Shown: positions 34,577-42,895 of the stretch, one piece after another
Layout: every line of letters starts with the position of its first letter
How positions within the stretch are numbered: the stretch's first letter is position 1
NCBI RefSeq assembly: GCF_900142645.1
Contig: NZ_FRBP01000010.1
Coordinates: forward strand, 124,001-188,000
Direction: 5' to 3'
From: Eubacterium callanderi
GTDB lineage: Bacteria > Bacillota > Clostridia > Eubacteriales > Eubacteriaceae
Length of the DNA: 64,000 bases
Notes under the pieces: generated by a model
What the model saw: the letters and a program-made list of their open reading frames with translations, nothing else
What the model was told of the DNA's origin: nothing
The model's database searches: none
Made by a program: the position numbers and the translations under genes

Positions 34577-34963
34577 TTAACAACAGCCACTTCCGCCACT
34601 GCAGCAGCCACCGTTTTGTGCCACTTTTTCCTGAATTAATAATGTTACCAATTCTTCCTTTGACATCCCACTCCAATCAAGTAATTCATCGTTTGTCGGA
34701 TACTCGCCTTTTTTCAAAACTGCGCCATCCACCACTGTAACTGGCAGTGCATCTGCTCCTTCCTTCAGAATCACATCATTTACTGCTGCATTATCAATGT
34801 AAGCCTGCGGTTCTTCGGAAAGATTATGCCGCTTAATCTCCTTTCCTGCTTTTTGCAGATTGCTGACCATGGTGGCCATCCGCAGCAATTCAGGATCAAC
34901 ACCCGGGCCGCAAACACCTGTTGAACAACACATTGCCGGATCAAATATTTCGATTTTCTTCAT
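34577..34963 (-). CDS. arsD: Arsenite metallochaperone ArsD
   Basis: About 128 residues from the ATG at 34963, chosen because an AGAAGG site precedes it; the longer frame from 34987 overlaps arsR. MKKIEIFDPAMCCSTGVCG holds the As(III)-binding Cys-Cys...Cys triad (C12, C13, C18 of plasmid ArsD), and two vicinal Cys pairs close the C-terminus (GGCCSGGSGCC). ArsD passes arsenite to ArsA. It directly follows arsR. Confidence 0.92.
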   Translation of the reverse strand: MKKIEIFDPAMCCSTGVCGPGVDPELLRMATMVSNLQKAGKEIKRHNLSEEPQAYIDNAAVNDVILKEGADALPVTVVDGAVLKKGEYPTNDELLDWSGMSKEELVTLLIQEKVAQNGGCCSGGSGCC

Positions 34964-34964
34964 T

Positions 34965-35348
34965 TTAACTGCCTTCTTTCTGTTCATACTTTTTTTCCAA
35001 AAGCATTTTTGTCACACATGCGCAGGGAATGTTTTCCGCTATATACGCATTAAAATTGTCCAAATCTTCCTGTAATTGCTTTTCTTCGGTCAATCGGTCA
35101 AACACTTCCATAATAAAAGGATTCGCCTTTACAAAATCCTCGTTTATTTTATAATAAGCAAATTTATTTTCGCGCCAGGTATCCAGTAACCCCAACTGGT
35201 TCATATTTCGCAGATGTCTGGAAAGATTCGATTGGTTTAATTCCAACAGATACTCTATTTCGCACACGCACAAAGGCTTTTGATTCAAAAGGTTTAAGAT
35301 TCTCAGACGATTGACGTCAGATAAAGTTTTTAATATATTTATGATCAT
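34965..35348 (-). CDS. arsR: ArsR-family arsenite-responsive repressor
   Basis: A winged-helix protein of about 127 residues. LCVCEIEYLLELNQSNLSRHLRNMNQLGLL contains the CVC arsenite pair in the alpha-3 position and the recognition helix; a second CAC motif is near the C-terminus. The ATG at 35348 has GGAG six bases upstream and is preferred over 35372. It precedes arsD on the minus strand and probably represses the ars genes through the TCATATGA-type sites nearby. Confidence 0.88.
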   Translation of the reverse strand: MIINILKTLSDVNRLRILNLLNQKPLCVCEIEYLLELNQSNLSRHLRNMNQLGLLDTWRENKFAYYKINEDFVKANPFIMEVFDRLTEEKQLQEDLDNFNAYIAENIPCACVTKMLLEKKYEQKEGS

Positions 35349-35382
35349 GATTTTCTCCATTCCAACACACATGAATTTATAC

Positions 35383-35411
35383 TCATATTATTATAAACTA
35401 TTTTCATATGT
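35383..35411. promoter_or_regulatory. ArsR-type operator elements upstream of arsR
   Basis: TCATATTA (35383-35390) and TCATATGT (35404-35411) resemble the repeated motif found before arsA and the second arsD gene, though the 21-base spacing differs from the 16-base spacing there. Confidence 0.4.
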
Positions 35412-35434
35412 TTGTCATCAAAATGGTGTCCATC

Positions 35435-37150
35435 TTATTTTTGCCATGGAATAACGACATAATTTCCTTTGGTTTCTTCTGCAATGCGGTTAATCCATTT
35501 TTCTTCATTTGCTGCACGTGCTTTTAAAAATGGATCATTCGTATCCGCAGCCAATAAACTGGCGTTGATGACCCACCACTTATTGTCAATATCGGCTCGG
35601 TTCAGGTCTTCTTCCAAACGGTAGGCTTCGAAATAAGGTGTTGCTTCTGGAAGAGCAACAATCACTACTTCGGTTTCGTTTTTATTTTTCAATCGTGGCA
35701 ACAGTTTCATCACTGACTCAGGAATCTCCGCATTCGAGCGCTCCATTTCCTTGTGGTAGCTTTCTGTTGAGTTGAGCAATAATAAGGTGTGTCCGGTAGG
35801 TGCCGTATCAATAACGACGACTTTTTCCTCTGCTTTTTCAACAATATCCGCAAAAGCCCGGAATACAGCAATTTCCTGAGTACATGGAGAGCGCAGATCT
35901 TCTTTGATATAGTCTAAATCTTCTTTGCTCACACCGCCTGCAATGGCTTTACTGATTACTTCATCTTTATATTTCTGTAATTCTTCGGCTTCGTCAATAT
36001 TGCTGACTTCCACATTTCGGTTGGCAATGGCCTGTGCACTGATATTTCCTGCCGGATCAGTAGTGGTCAAATGTACTTTTTCGCCAAACTTTGCTAATCC
36101 CAGAGCAATGGCCGCTGCGATTGTTGTTTTGCCGACACCACCTTTTCCCATTGTAAAAATAACTTTTTTCTTGCTTTTGTGCAGATCGTTGATTAATGTG
36201 GTTAATCCGGGAAACTCAAAATTGTTATTAAAATCATCCAATTCTGACAGATCATCGCTTATCAACATTCTCCGGATATTGTCAATACCGCTGACATTAT
36301 AGGAGCGGAGTGGCAGCACAAAGACCGGCATTGCTTTTAAAGATTCAGGAATTCCTGCCATAGCCTTTTGCTGCTTTTCAAAAAAGCTTTCTGAAACTGG
36401 ATCGCTGTTATTTACTCTTTCCAAAACACCATTAATGATAAGCTCCTGATTATTTACACCAATATCGGATAATTCTTTTGATGCCCTGGCGGCTTCGTCA
36501 AGCGGTGCTTTTTCAGGTCTAGAAACCAAGATTAAAGTCGTCATATCTTTATCGGACAGAGTTTTAACCGCATGGGCATACATTTCTTTTTTGTCTCCCA
36601 AACCAGAAAGCTGTCCTAAACAGGAAGCCCCATGAGTGCTTTCGTCAATAAATGAATCCCAAGCAGATGGCAATTGAAGCATCCGCAATGTATGACCCGT
36701 TGGTGCCGTATCAAAAATAATATAATCATACTGATTATTGATTTTATCGTCAGTAATAAAATGCGCAAATTCATTAAATGACGCAATTTCTACTGTACAG
36801 GAGCCAGATAATTGTTCTTCCATATTCGCAATAATGGATTCCGGCATTTTCCCTCGATAAGGGCCAACCACAGACTCGCGATATTCTGCTGCCGCTTCTT
36901 CTGGATTAAGATTCGCAACCACTAAATTTGGTACTTGTTTGATGGAAACGCCTTTGTTATCCAGCTCTGTTTCAAAAACATCCTGTAAGTTTGAAGCAGG
37001 GTCTGTACTGATCAAAAATACTTTTTTCCCTTTATCTGCAAGGGATACTGCTGTCGCGCAAGCTGTTGATGTTTTTCCAACACCACCTTTTCCTGTGTAA
37101 AATAAATATTTGGTCAGACCGGCATTTTCCGGATTAAAAACTTCATACAT
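35435..37150 (-). CDS. arsA: Arsenite-stimulated ATPase ArsA
   Basis: A 571-residue double-ATPase. Two P-loops are present (GKGGVGKTS near residue 20 and GKGGVGKTT near 334), each with a DTAPTGHTL signal-transduction motif. All three arsenite cysteines of plasmid ArsA have equivalents: GSCTVEIASF, GASCLGQL and SPCTQEIAVF. ArsA normally energises the ArsB/Acr3 arsenite pump, but no membrane transporter is encoded anywhere in the visible island. It is preceded by three ArsR-type motifs in phase and probably has its own promoter. Confidence 0.95.
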   Translation of the reverse strand: MYEVFNPENAGLTKYLFYTGKGGVGKTSTACATAVSLADKGKKVFLISTDPASNLQDVFETELDNKGVSIKQVPNLVVANLNPEEAAAEYRESVVGPYRGKMPESIIANMEEQLSGSCTVEIASFNEFAHFITDDKINNQYDYIIFDTAPTGHTLRMLQLPSAWDSFIDESTHGASCLGQLSGLGDKKEMYAHAVKTLSDKDMTTLILVSRPEKAPLDEAARASKELSDIGVNNQELIINGVLERVNNSDPVSESFFEKQQKAMAGIPESLKAMPVFVLPLRSYNVSGIDNIRRMLISDDLSELDDFNNNFEFPGLTTLINDLHKSKKKVIFTMGKGGVGKTTIAAAIALGLAKFGEKVHLTTTDPAGNISAQAIANRNVEVSNIDEAEELQKYKDEVISKAIAGGVSKEDLDYIKEDLRSPCTQEIAVFRAFADIVEKAEEKVVVIDTAPTGHTLLLLNSTESYHKEMERSNAEIPESVMKLLPRLKNKNETEVVIVALPEATPYFEAYRLEEDLNRADIDNKWWVINASLLAADTNDPFLKARAANEEKWINRIAEETKGNYVVIPWQK

Positions 37151-37190
37151 ATTAACGCCTCATTTCTGTTATTATTTACATGATCCAAAA

Positions 37191-37231
37191 ATCATATGTT
37201 TTTATAATCATATGATAATACACTCATATGA
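37191..37231. promoter_or_regulatory. Three phased ArsR-type motifs upstream of arsA
   Basis: TCATATGT, TCATATGA and TCATATGA start at 37192, 37208 and 37224, exactly 16 bases apart; the middle one is the palindrome ATCATATGAT. They lie 40-80 bases before the arsA start. The same 16-base phasing recurs at 38414-38453. Confidence 0.65.
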
Positions 37232-37236
37232 TTTTG

Positions 37237-37968
37237 TCAACGATTTTTTGAATTTTTTTTAGATGCTTTTATAAAAGCTTTAAAAAGCTTTTGTGCATGA
37301 ACATTATCAGAATAAAGCAGTTCTGGATGCCATTGCACCGCTAATCCGAAATCTAATGTTTTAATCTGAACTGCTTCAATCAGTCCATCATTACTCCTAG
37401 CCACAACTTCCAGATGGTTCCCAAGTTTTTTAATCCCCTGATGATGAAAACTATTTACATCTATATGTTCTTCTTTTGTAATAGCGTATAATAGTGAAGC
37501 CGCTTTGATCGTAATACTATGAACCGGTACATTCACTGCTGCTTTTTGTTCATGTTGTAATGGCATTTTCCTTTTGTTTTGAATGTTTACATCTTGAAAG
37601 AGCGTGCCGCCTAATACAACATTAATGAGCTGCAATCCACGACAAATACCAAGCACTGGCCTATTCACTTTGAGAATTTCTTTAAAAAGTTGTGTTTCCA
37701 GCTCATCCCTTATCGGCAGTATCTCATTAGAACAATGACACATATCCTGATGATATAATTCCGGGCTGACATCCTGTCCGCCGGTAAAGAGAAAACCATC
37801 TAGTTTTTGCACTATTTTTTTTAAATCCTTTTTACGTCTGGCAAAGGGTAAAAGAAAGGGTATACCGCCCGCGTCCATGATTGCATCCATATATTCCGGA
37901 AAAATTCTAATTTTGTGTTCTGCAACCTGATATTGTGGTAAAACACCAATTAATGGTTTTTTATTCAT
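37237..37968 (-). CDS. Class I glutamine amidotransferase-like hydrolase (gamma-glutamyl-GABA hydrolase type)
   Basis: About 243 residues of the PuuD-like peptidase C26 family. FLFTGGQDVSPELY is the oxyanion-strand motif, PVLGICRGLQLINV holds the nucleophile cysteine, and AVQWHPELL the catalytic histidine and glutamate. These enzymes hydrolyse gamma-glutamyl amides. AGAGGGA precedes the ATG at 37968. It follows the degenerate arsD gene and may be cotranscribed. A role in gamma-glutamyl-thiol or glutathione-arsenic metabolism is possible but unproven. Confidence 0.82.
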   Translation of the reverse strand: MNKKPLIGVLPQYQVAEHKIRIFPEYMDAIMDAGGIPFLLPFARRKKDLKKIVQKLDGFLFTGGQDVSPELYHQDMCHCSNEILPIRDELETQLFKEILKVNRPVLGICRGLQLINVVLGGTLFQDVNIQNKRKMPLQHEQKAAVNVPVHSITIKAASLLYAITKEEHIDVNSFHHQGIKKLGNHLEVVARSNDGLIEAVQIKTLDFGLAVQWHPELLYSDNVHAQKLFKAFIKASKKNSKNR

Positions 37969-38029
37969 CCAATCCCTCTCTACTTTCACGCAACTCACAC
38001 TGCGGCAAAATCAAATCCAATTCACAAGT

Positions 38030-38401
38030 TTAACAGCACGTTCCGCAGCTACAACCTACCCCAGATTCTTCACGGAAAACTTTAAGAATATCAAGTAATT
38101 CTTCTGAGTTGAGCTGTAGCCATTCACCAATTTCCGCATTGTTTGGAAAAGTACCCATTCGTTTTACTTCGCCATTGATTAACGTTATTGGCAAAAGTCC
38201 TTCACCTTCCATTATGAGTGCTTGTCCGATAATTGGGTGATCTAAAAATTCCTCTTCATCGGTAGCAAAATTAAAAATTGAAATAGAATAATCTCTCTCG
38301 ATTAAGGCATCTAACAATGGGGTGATCTTCCGCAATTGTTCTTTTTGCTCATTTGTCATACGAGCCGGTTCATAAATTTCAAATTTTGTTTCATCTTTCA
38401 T
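38030..38401 (-). CDS. Degenerate ArsD-like protein
   Basis: A 123-residue ArsD homologue (PITLINGEVKRMGTFPNNAEIGEWL matches ArsD). The N-terminal Cys-Cys...Cys triad is gone: FEIYEPARMTNEQ stands where ArsD has DPAMCCSTGVCG. The C-terminal cysteines remain (GCSCGTCC). It has kept the fold but lost the principal As(III) site, so it may serve in regulation or binding of another ligand, or be decaying. Its upstream region carries the phased ArsR-type motifs. Confidence 0.78.
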   Translation of the reverse strand: MKDETKFEIYEPARMTNEQKEQLRKITPLLDALIERDYSISIFNFATDEEEFLDHPIIGQALIMEGEGLLPITLINGEVKRMGTFPNNAEIGEWLQLNSEELLDILKVFREESGVGCSCGTCC

Positions 38402-38413
38402 TTTTTATTCCCT

Positions 38414-38453
38414 CACATGATTTTAAATTCATATGTGTTTATAATCATATAAT
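38414..38453. promoter_or_regulatory. Three phased ArsR-type motifs upstream of the ArsD-like gene
   Basis: TCACATGA, TCATATGT and TCATATAA begin at 38414, 38430 and 38446, again exactly 16 bases apart. They also lie upstream of the divergent cysteine desulfurase gene and could govern both. Confidence 0.6.
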
Positions 38454-38550
38454 ATATCCGACTTCCCTTTTTGTCAATACAATGATTGACTTTTTCATAA
38501 AAAAATAATATTATAGCTATATAATTAAATATTTATTTAAGGAGATTGTT

Positions 38551-39717
38551 ATGGTTGCTTATCTTGACAATGCCGCTACTTCTTTTCCAAAACCATCAAA
38601 TGTGATTGAGTCAATGACGGCATTTATGGCTCAAAACGGAGCAACTTCCGGACGTGGCGCGTATCAGAAAGCTTTATTGTCCGATCAGTTAGTCTTTCAA
38701 GCCCGTTCTAAAACAGCACGCTTCTTTAATCATCCCGATCCAAAGACCGTTGTATTTACTAAAAATGTAACAGAAGCCGTCAACATTGCTTTGAAGGGAT
38801 TTTTAAAGTCCGGGGATCAAGTTGTCACAAGCGCAGTGGAACACAATGCGGTTTGGCGCTGTCTTAAAATGCTTGAAAAAAATAAGGGTGTTTGTATAAA
38901 CGTGGTACCCGCAGATAAGAATGGACAAACATCCCCTGAATCTGTTGAGCGCGCTCTAACCTTTAAGACAAAACTGATTGTTTTTAACCACGCATCAAAT
39001 GTACTTGGAACAGTTCAGCCGATTCAGGCCATTGGTGAAATGGCAAATCTACGGCACATTCCCTTAATGGTCGATACCGCGCAGACTGCCGGACATTTTC
39101 CCATAGATATGCAAGATTCTCATATTGATATTCTCGCTTTTACCGGACATAAGGGTTTAATGGGGCCGATGGGGATTGGCGGCCTGGTTCTTTCTCCAAA
39201 CTTAGATATTGAACCGCTAATCTCTGGCGGCACCGGGGGCGATTCCGCTTATCCCTATCAACCGGATTACTATCCGAATCATCTGGAAGCCGGTACACTT
39301 AATGTTCCCGGAATCATTGGCCTAAGTTCAGGAATTGACTTTATTAATGAAACGGGACTTGAAGGCATCCATTCAAAAATTAAAATGCTTTATAATTATG
39401 CAGTACATCAGCTTGATACAATACCAGGTATTGAACTTTATGGCCCACTTGATGCGCAAAAAACGGTCGGAGTTATTCCTTTTAACCTTAAGGGGTGTCC
39501 TCCTGAAGAAATTGCTTTTTATTTAGACCAGAAACACCATGTTATGATCCGGGCCGGTCTGCATTGTGCGCCTTCCGCCCATCAGTTAATGGGTACCCTT
39601 GAACGTGGGGCTTGCCGCATTGGATTGGGCTATTATAATTCAAAAATGGATGTTGATCAGCTGGTTAATGGCCTGCGTGGCTATTTGAGAAACAAGGGAG
39701 CAGTATTATGTATTTAG
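38551..39717 (+). CDS. Cysteine desulfurase-family PLP enzyme
   Basis: A 388-residue class V aminotransferase-fold protein. AFTGHKGLMGPMG (about residue 206) carries the PLP lysine and RAGLHCAPSAHQLMGT the catalytic cysteine loop near residue 333; this matches the EF2568-like cysteine desulfurase family. It mobilises sulfur (or selenium) from cysteine as enzyme persulfide. It is first of a two-gene plus-strand operon with the Fe-S protein that follows. GGAG precedes the ATG. Its place on the arsenic island suggests a source of sulfur for local Fe-S or thiol chemistry. Confidence 0.88.
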   Translation: MVAYLDNAATSFPKPSNVIESMTAFMAQNGATSGRGAYQKALLSDQLVFQARSKTARFFNHPDPKTVVFTKNVTEAVNIALKGFLKSGDQVVTSAVEHNAVWRCLKMLEKNKGVCINVVPADKNGQTSPESVERALTFKTKLIVFNHASNVLGTVQPIQAIGEMANLRHIPLMVDTAQTAGHFPIDMQDSHIDILAFTGHKGLMGPMGIGGLVLSPNLDIEPLISGGTGGDSAYPYQPDYYPNHLEAGTLNVPGIIGLSSGIDFINETGLEGIHSKIKMLYNYAVHQLDTIPGIELYGPLDAQKTVGVIPFNLKGCPPEEIAFYLDQKHHVMIRAGLHCAPSAHQLMGTLERGACRIGLGYYNSKMDVDQLVNGLRGYLRNKGAVLCI

Positions 39718-40244
39718 ACCATATTGCGATTGTTTTTATGGAACCCTGTACAACGGGGCATGGAAGAATTAAAATCCGCGCTCAATTAGCGCGCAATATT
39801 GATGACTTACTGCCCTATCTCAACGCAGTTATTAAAACGGCAAATTACAACCCAAAGGCGCCGTCTTTCAGCTATAAAACAGGAAATCATATCATCACTG
39901 TTCAGGGCGATACTCTTTCTGCCACTCAAATGGAGAATGAAAGTGACGCTTACGAATTTCTTGAGCAATTTCAAATAATAGTTAATGACACCGCAGATAA
40001 TAAAGCGCATATTACCCCTCTAAATAAGCAACGTGAACGGCTGAAGCCGTTTGAGTTGTATCGCTATCTTCCCAAAACAAACTGTAAGTCATGTGGCGAA
40101 GCAACCTGCATGGCTTTTGCCACAAAGCTTGTAGACGGCAGCCAAAAACTAGATCGCTGCACTCTTTTAAAAGAACAAGAAAATTCCCTGAATTATCAAC
40201 ATCTTGCGTTCATCTTAAAAGAATCCGGTTATGATCTTCACTAA
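39708..40244 (+). CDS. Fe-S protein with CFeSP/ACS-type four-cysteine domain, DUF3343-like N-terminus uncertain
   Basis: A 178-residue protein overlapping the cysteine desulfurase stop by ten bases. The C-terminal part has YRYLPKTNCKSCGEATCMAFATKLVDG and a later DRC: C-x2-C-x4-C-x16-C, the Fes domain of the corrinoid Fe-S protein large subunit (PF04060 type), which binds one 4Fe-4S cluster. The first 115 residues are not recognised. Overlap with the desulfurase suggests that the two act together, for example with the cluster or sulfur donor supplied by the first. No corrinoid domain is present. Confidence 0.7.
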   Translation: MYLDHIAIVFMEPCTTGHGRIKIRAQLARNIDDLLPYLNAVIKTANYNPKAPSFSYKTGNHIITVQGDTLSATQMENESDAYEFLEQFQIIVNDTADNKAHITPLNKQRERLKPFELYRYLPKTNCKSCGEATCMAFATKLVDGSQKLDRCTLLKEQENSLNYQHLAFILKESGYDLH

Positions 40245-40251
40245 ATACACA

Positions 40252-40287
40252 AAAGAGACAGGAGGCACTGCTTATTCCTGTCTCTTT
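40252..40287. terminator. Bidirectional terminator between convergent genes
   Basis: Twelve-base perfect stem (AAAGAGACAGGA / TCCTGTCTCTTT) with a 12-base loop between the Fe-S protein gene and the Nudix gene. Confidence 0.85.
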
Positions 40288-40302
40288 GTCAAATAAAGCC
40301 CT

Positions 40303-40908
40303 TCATTCAGTTTGAGCTTTTTCAAACGCATCCGTAAAAACAGAAAGCATACTATAGAAATATGCTACTAACTGACAATTCGCATTGAAATTAGGGGATT
40401 GTAATAATTCTTTTACTTCTTCTGGAGTGTAAAATCCACCATGAATTTCTTCATGCTCATTCATAAATGCATCTGATATTTCTCCTGTAACTTCAGCAAC
40501 AACAAAAGTCATTCGAAGGTCAGTCATTGATGCTGCTGCAAAAGTTGATGGTAAAACTGTTACAATGTTGGACACTTCAAGTCCAGTCTCCTCATATATT
40601 TCACGATGAACACAGTCTTCAATGTTTTCTCCCGGCTCAATGCGACCAGCAACTAAATTATACACATAGTCATTGACTGCCATACGAAACTCACGTAACA
40701 ACAACAATTTTCCTTTATAAAGGGCAATAATGGCTACTCCATTGTTTGTTTTTCCAATATCATCCGGATTTACTAGTTCGTTAAAACTGATCATTTCATA
40801 TTCTTTTTGTCGTCCATTTGTATTGAGAAATGTAAGCTTAAAATTTTTGATAAAGTGACCATCTTTAATTTTTTCCATATTAATCAGATGTAATTTACGG
40901 TTCCCCAT
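40303..40908 (-). CDS. Nudix hydrolase
   Basis: About 201 residues from the ATG at 40908, where GGAGG lies five bases upstream; the frame is open back to 40944. The Nudix box is complete (GRIEPGENIEDCVHREIYEETGLEV). The wording is that of ADP-ribose or other nucleoside-diphosphate hydrolases. It is the last gene of the lipoyl/DGC operon, 56 bases after the preceding stop. Its substrate and link to the operon are unknown. Confidence 0.85.
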   Translation of the reverse strand: MGNRKLHLINMEKIKDGHFIKNFKLTFLNTNGRQKEYEMISFNELVNPDDIGKTNNGVAIIALYKGKLLLLREFRMAVNDYVYNLVAGRIEPGENIEDCVHREIYEETGLEVSNIVTVLPSTFAAASMTDLRMTFVVAEVTGEISDAFMNEHEEIHGGFYTPEEVKELLQSPNFNANCQLVAYFYSMLSVFTDAFEKAQTE

Positions 40909-40964
40909 TTTTCCTCCATAAACATTTATTTTGTCCATATACATTCCACTCCGAAAAAAAACTT

Positions 40965-41363
40965 CTAAAGGGTATCAAATATTTTACATATTTCTGCTGC
41001 TACTTGATCCACATATTGTAGCTGTTCTGGCGTTAAATCCTTGGTAGAAATGGTTTGATGATCCAGAGCTATTTCTTCTCCGAGTATGGCTTCTACATCA
41101 ACGATTCCTGCAACTGCATTACTGTATTTCTCGATGGCCCGTTTCGCACAGCATTTACTGCATCCATCCACTGAAATTGTTGGGTGATTCTGAGCAAAAG
41201 CCCGCTCTTGGTCACCGCCTGCAATGAAAAGGGGCAGACATAAAGTGCTCACTGCTCCTGGTCTCAAAGTTTCCATCATCTTTCGAACAGCCAGACGGGA
41301 AATCGTTCCGCCTAAGCATTCTTCGCCACTGCATGCAATAATTCCAATATTCTGTTCACCCAT
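40965..41363 (-). CDS. DGC-domain (putative zinc-binding) protein
   Basis: A 132-residue protein with IIACSGEECLGGTISRLA at the N-terminus and VDGCSKCCAKRAIEKY near residue 70, the DGC signature of a family annotated as putative zinc-binding. It is one of three DGC proteins in a row in this operon and resembles the next most closely. The conserved Cys set (CSGEEC, DGCSKCC) could bind a metal or As(III). Function unknown. Confidence 0.7.
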   Translation of the reverse strand: MGEQNIGIIACSGEECLGGTISRLAVRKMMETLRPGAVSTLCLPLFIAGGDQERAFAQNHPTISVDGCSKCCAKRAIEKYSNAVAGIVDVEAILGEEIALDHQTISTKDLTPEQLQYVDQVAAEICKIFDTL

Positions 41364-41367
41364 TTGA

Positions 41368-41766
41368 TTATTCCCCCTTCTTCATGGCTTTTACTTCATC
41401 AGCCATTACCGCTGCCAATTCATCCGCAAATTTCCATCCATCCTCAGACAGATAAGTGCCCGTACCATGTTCTTCCCCCCGGTGCGCTTTCATAAAGTCA
41501 ATGACACGATGTTTACCGCAGATCGCTCCACCGGCGGCTTCCACACTCTTTTGGGCACAGCATTTCGCGCAGCCGTCAATGGTGATGCACGGCTGGCCTT
41601 CAATTTTCGATACTATTTCTTCATCGCCGGTCACGATGTGTGCTAAGCACAGACGTTCTGTGTCTTCCGGCAATAATTCTCCTGTCACTTTTAGTGCTGA
41701 TTCACGGGCAATCAGTCCCAGCACCTTTCCAATACCACTACATGGAATGATTTTTACCTTACTCAT
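41368..41766 (-). CDS. DGC-domain (putative zinc-binding) protein
   Basis: A 132-residue paralogue of its neighbour: IIPCSGIGKVLGLIARESALKVTGEL and IDGCAKCCAQKSVEAAGG. Its start overlaps the stop of the DGC-lipoyl fusion by eight bases, so the two are translationally coupled. The DGC signature and the extra CC are conserved. The two stand-alone copies could be partners or alternative thiol carriers for the fusion protein. Confidence 0.7.
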   Translation of the reverse strand: MSKVKIIPCSGIGKVLGLIARESALKVTGELLPEDTERLCLAHIVTGDEEIVSKIEGQPCITIDGCAKCCAQKSVEAAGGAICGKHRVIDFMKAHRGEEHGTGTYLSEDGWKFADELAAVMADEVKAMKKGE

Positions 41767-42607
41767 TGATTTCCTCTACTTTCTTCTTCATAATTTCAAA
41801 ATATTCCTCATAAGATATGAGCATTTCTATATCTTCATCCCAATCTGTGAGTTTTATCTCAGCAATCCATCCCTTTTCATAAGGACTTTCATTCACGCGT
41901 TCAGGTTCTTCTTCCAAAACGTCATTGATGGCTGTAACAATGCCGCTTACCGGCGAAACCAGTTCAAAAATTGATTTTCCGGATTCCACAGATCCTACAT
42001 CATCAAACTGCTCGATTTCGCGTCCAATCTCCGGGAAATCGACAAATAGAATATCGGATAAATTTTGCTGCACAAAATCCGTAACACCCACATGTGCAAA
42101 GCCGTTTTCAATAAAAACCCAACAATCATTCTCATTAAAATAATAGGCTTCCTTTGGTACTTTAAAAACAAATTTTCCCTTGCTGAAAGAAGCATAGTCA
42201 ACGGCCTGGGGCATTACGAAAACAGATTGTTCTCCTTCCTCAGGTTTTGCTTGAAAATCTTCAGCGATTCCATTGATAAAATCTTTGAGTTCTTCATCTA
42301 TTTCAAGGTAATCCCCTAATGAAAGCCCGGCATCCTTGGCTTTTTCACTCACATTAATCCGTTCTGTTACTTTTAAATTGTTCTCAGATGCCAATTTACT
42401 TGCACATCTCGTATTGCAGCCATCAATGACTAATAGGGGCTTTTCTTCTAAAATTTTGTTATAACGTTTTTGAGCGGCATGGTAAAGCACGGGACAAATC
42501 AGTTCATTATTTCCTTCTTCCAAAATTTCCAAAGCGACCTCACGTGTCAAGGAACCGGCAAATTTATCCAATCCATTGCAAGGCAGAATACAAAAATCTT
42601 TTTCCAT
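41759..42607 (-). CDS. DGC domain fused to a glycine-cleavage H-like lipoyl domain
   Basis: A 282-residue fusion. Residues 1-135 are a DGC domain (ILPCNGLDKFAGSL, LVIDGCNTRCASKL). Residues 145-282 are a GcvH-type domain: ENGFAHVGVTDFVQQNLSDILFVDFPEIG, then SVESGK with lysine 211 in the lipoylation position, SPVSGIVTAIND, and NESPYEKGWIAEIK, all typical of H protein. A lipoyl arm would offer a mobile dithiol next to the cysteine-rich DGC domain. No P, T or L protein of glycine cleavage is nearby. The partners are a ferredoxin and an HdrA-like protein, which recalls lipoate-binding proteins of sulfur-oxidising Hdr-like systems. I know no described system with this fusion. Confidence 0.82.
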   Translation of the reverse strand: MEKDFCILPCNGLDKFAGSLTREVALEILEEGNNELICPVLYHAAQKRYNKILEEKPLLVIDGCNTRCASKLASENNLKVTERINVSEKAKDAGLSLGDYLEIDEELKDFINGIAEDFQAKPEEGEQSVFVMPQAVDYASFSKGKFVFKVPKEAYYFNENDCWVFIENGFAHVGVTDFVQQNLSDILFVDFPEIGREIEQFDDVGSVESGKSIFELVSPVSGIVTAINDVLEEEPERVNESPYEKGWIAEIKLTDWDEDIEMLISYEEYFEIMKKKVEEINE

Positions 42608-42608
42608 A

Positions 42609-42893
42609 TTATTTTCCTTCTTTACGTATAGCTTTGATTAACTTGGTTGTTGCTGGCTTATCTGGAAATGAAATGGCATCAAGACCGCATGTTTTTCCAC
42701 ACGCCCGACAAAAGACCACACAATTATCAGGATTCTTAACCACTAGTTTATGCACACCATTTTCCTGCTTTTCAAAAACTTGGTGAGGACAAAAATCAAA
42801 GCAATCCATACAATCGTTACATTTGCTGTAATCTATCCGCGGAGACCAGTCAATCCGCTTTCGTTCTACTCCCATAAAAGTAGTATCACTCAT
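42609..42893 (-). CDS. Ferredoxin with two 4Fe-4S motifs
   Basis: A 94-residue protein. CNDCMDCFDFCPHQVF at about residues 25-40 is one standard 4Fe-4S motif; the second (CVVFCRACGKTCGLDAISFP) has C-x3-C-x2-C-x3-C spacing. It lies two bases before the HdrA-like gene's stop and one base from the fusion gene's start, so it is tightly within the operon. It is the likely electron carrier for the module. Confidence 0.85.
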   Translation of the reverse strand: MSDTTFMGVERKRIDWSPRIDYSKCNDCMDCFDFCPHQVFEKQENGVHKLVVKNPDNCVVFCRACGKTCGLDAISFPDKPATTKLIKAIRKEGK

Positions 42894-42895
42894 AT

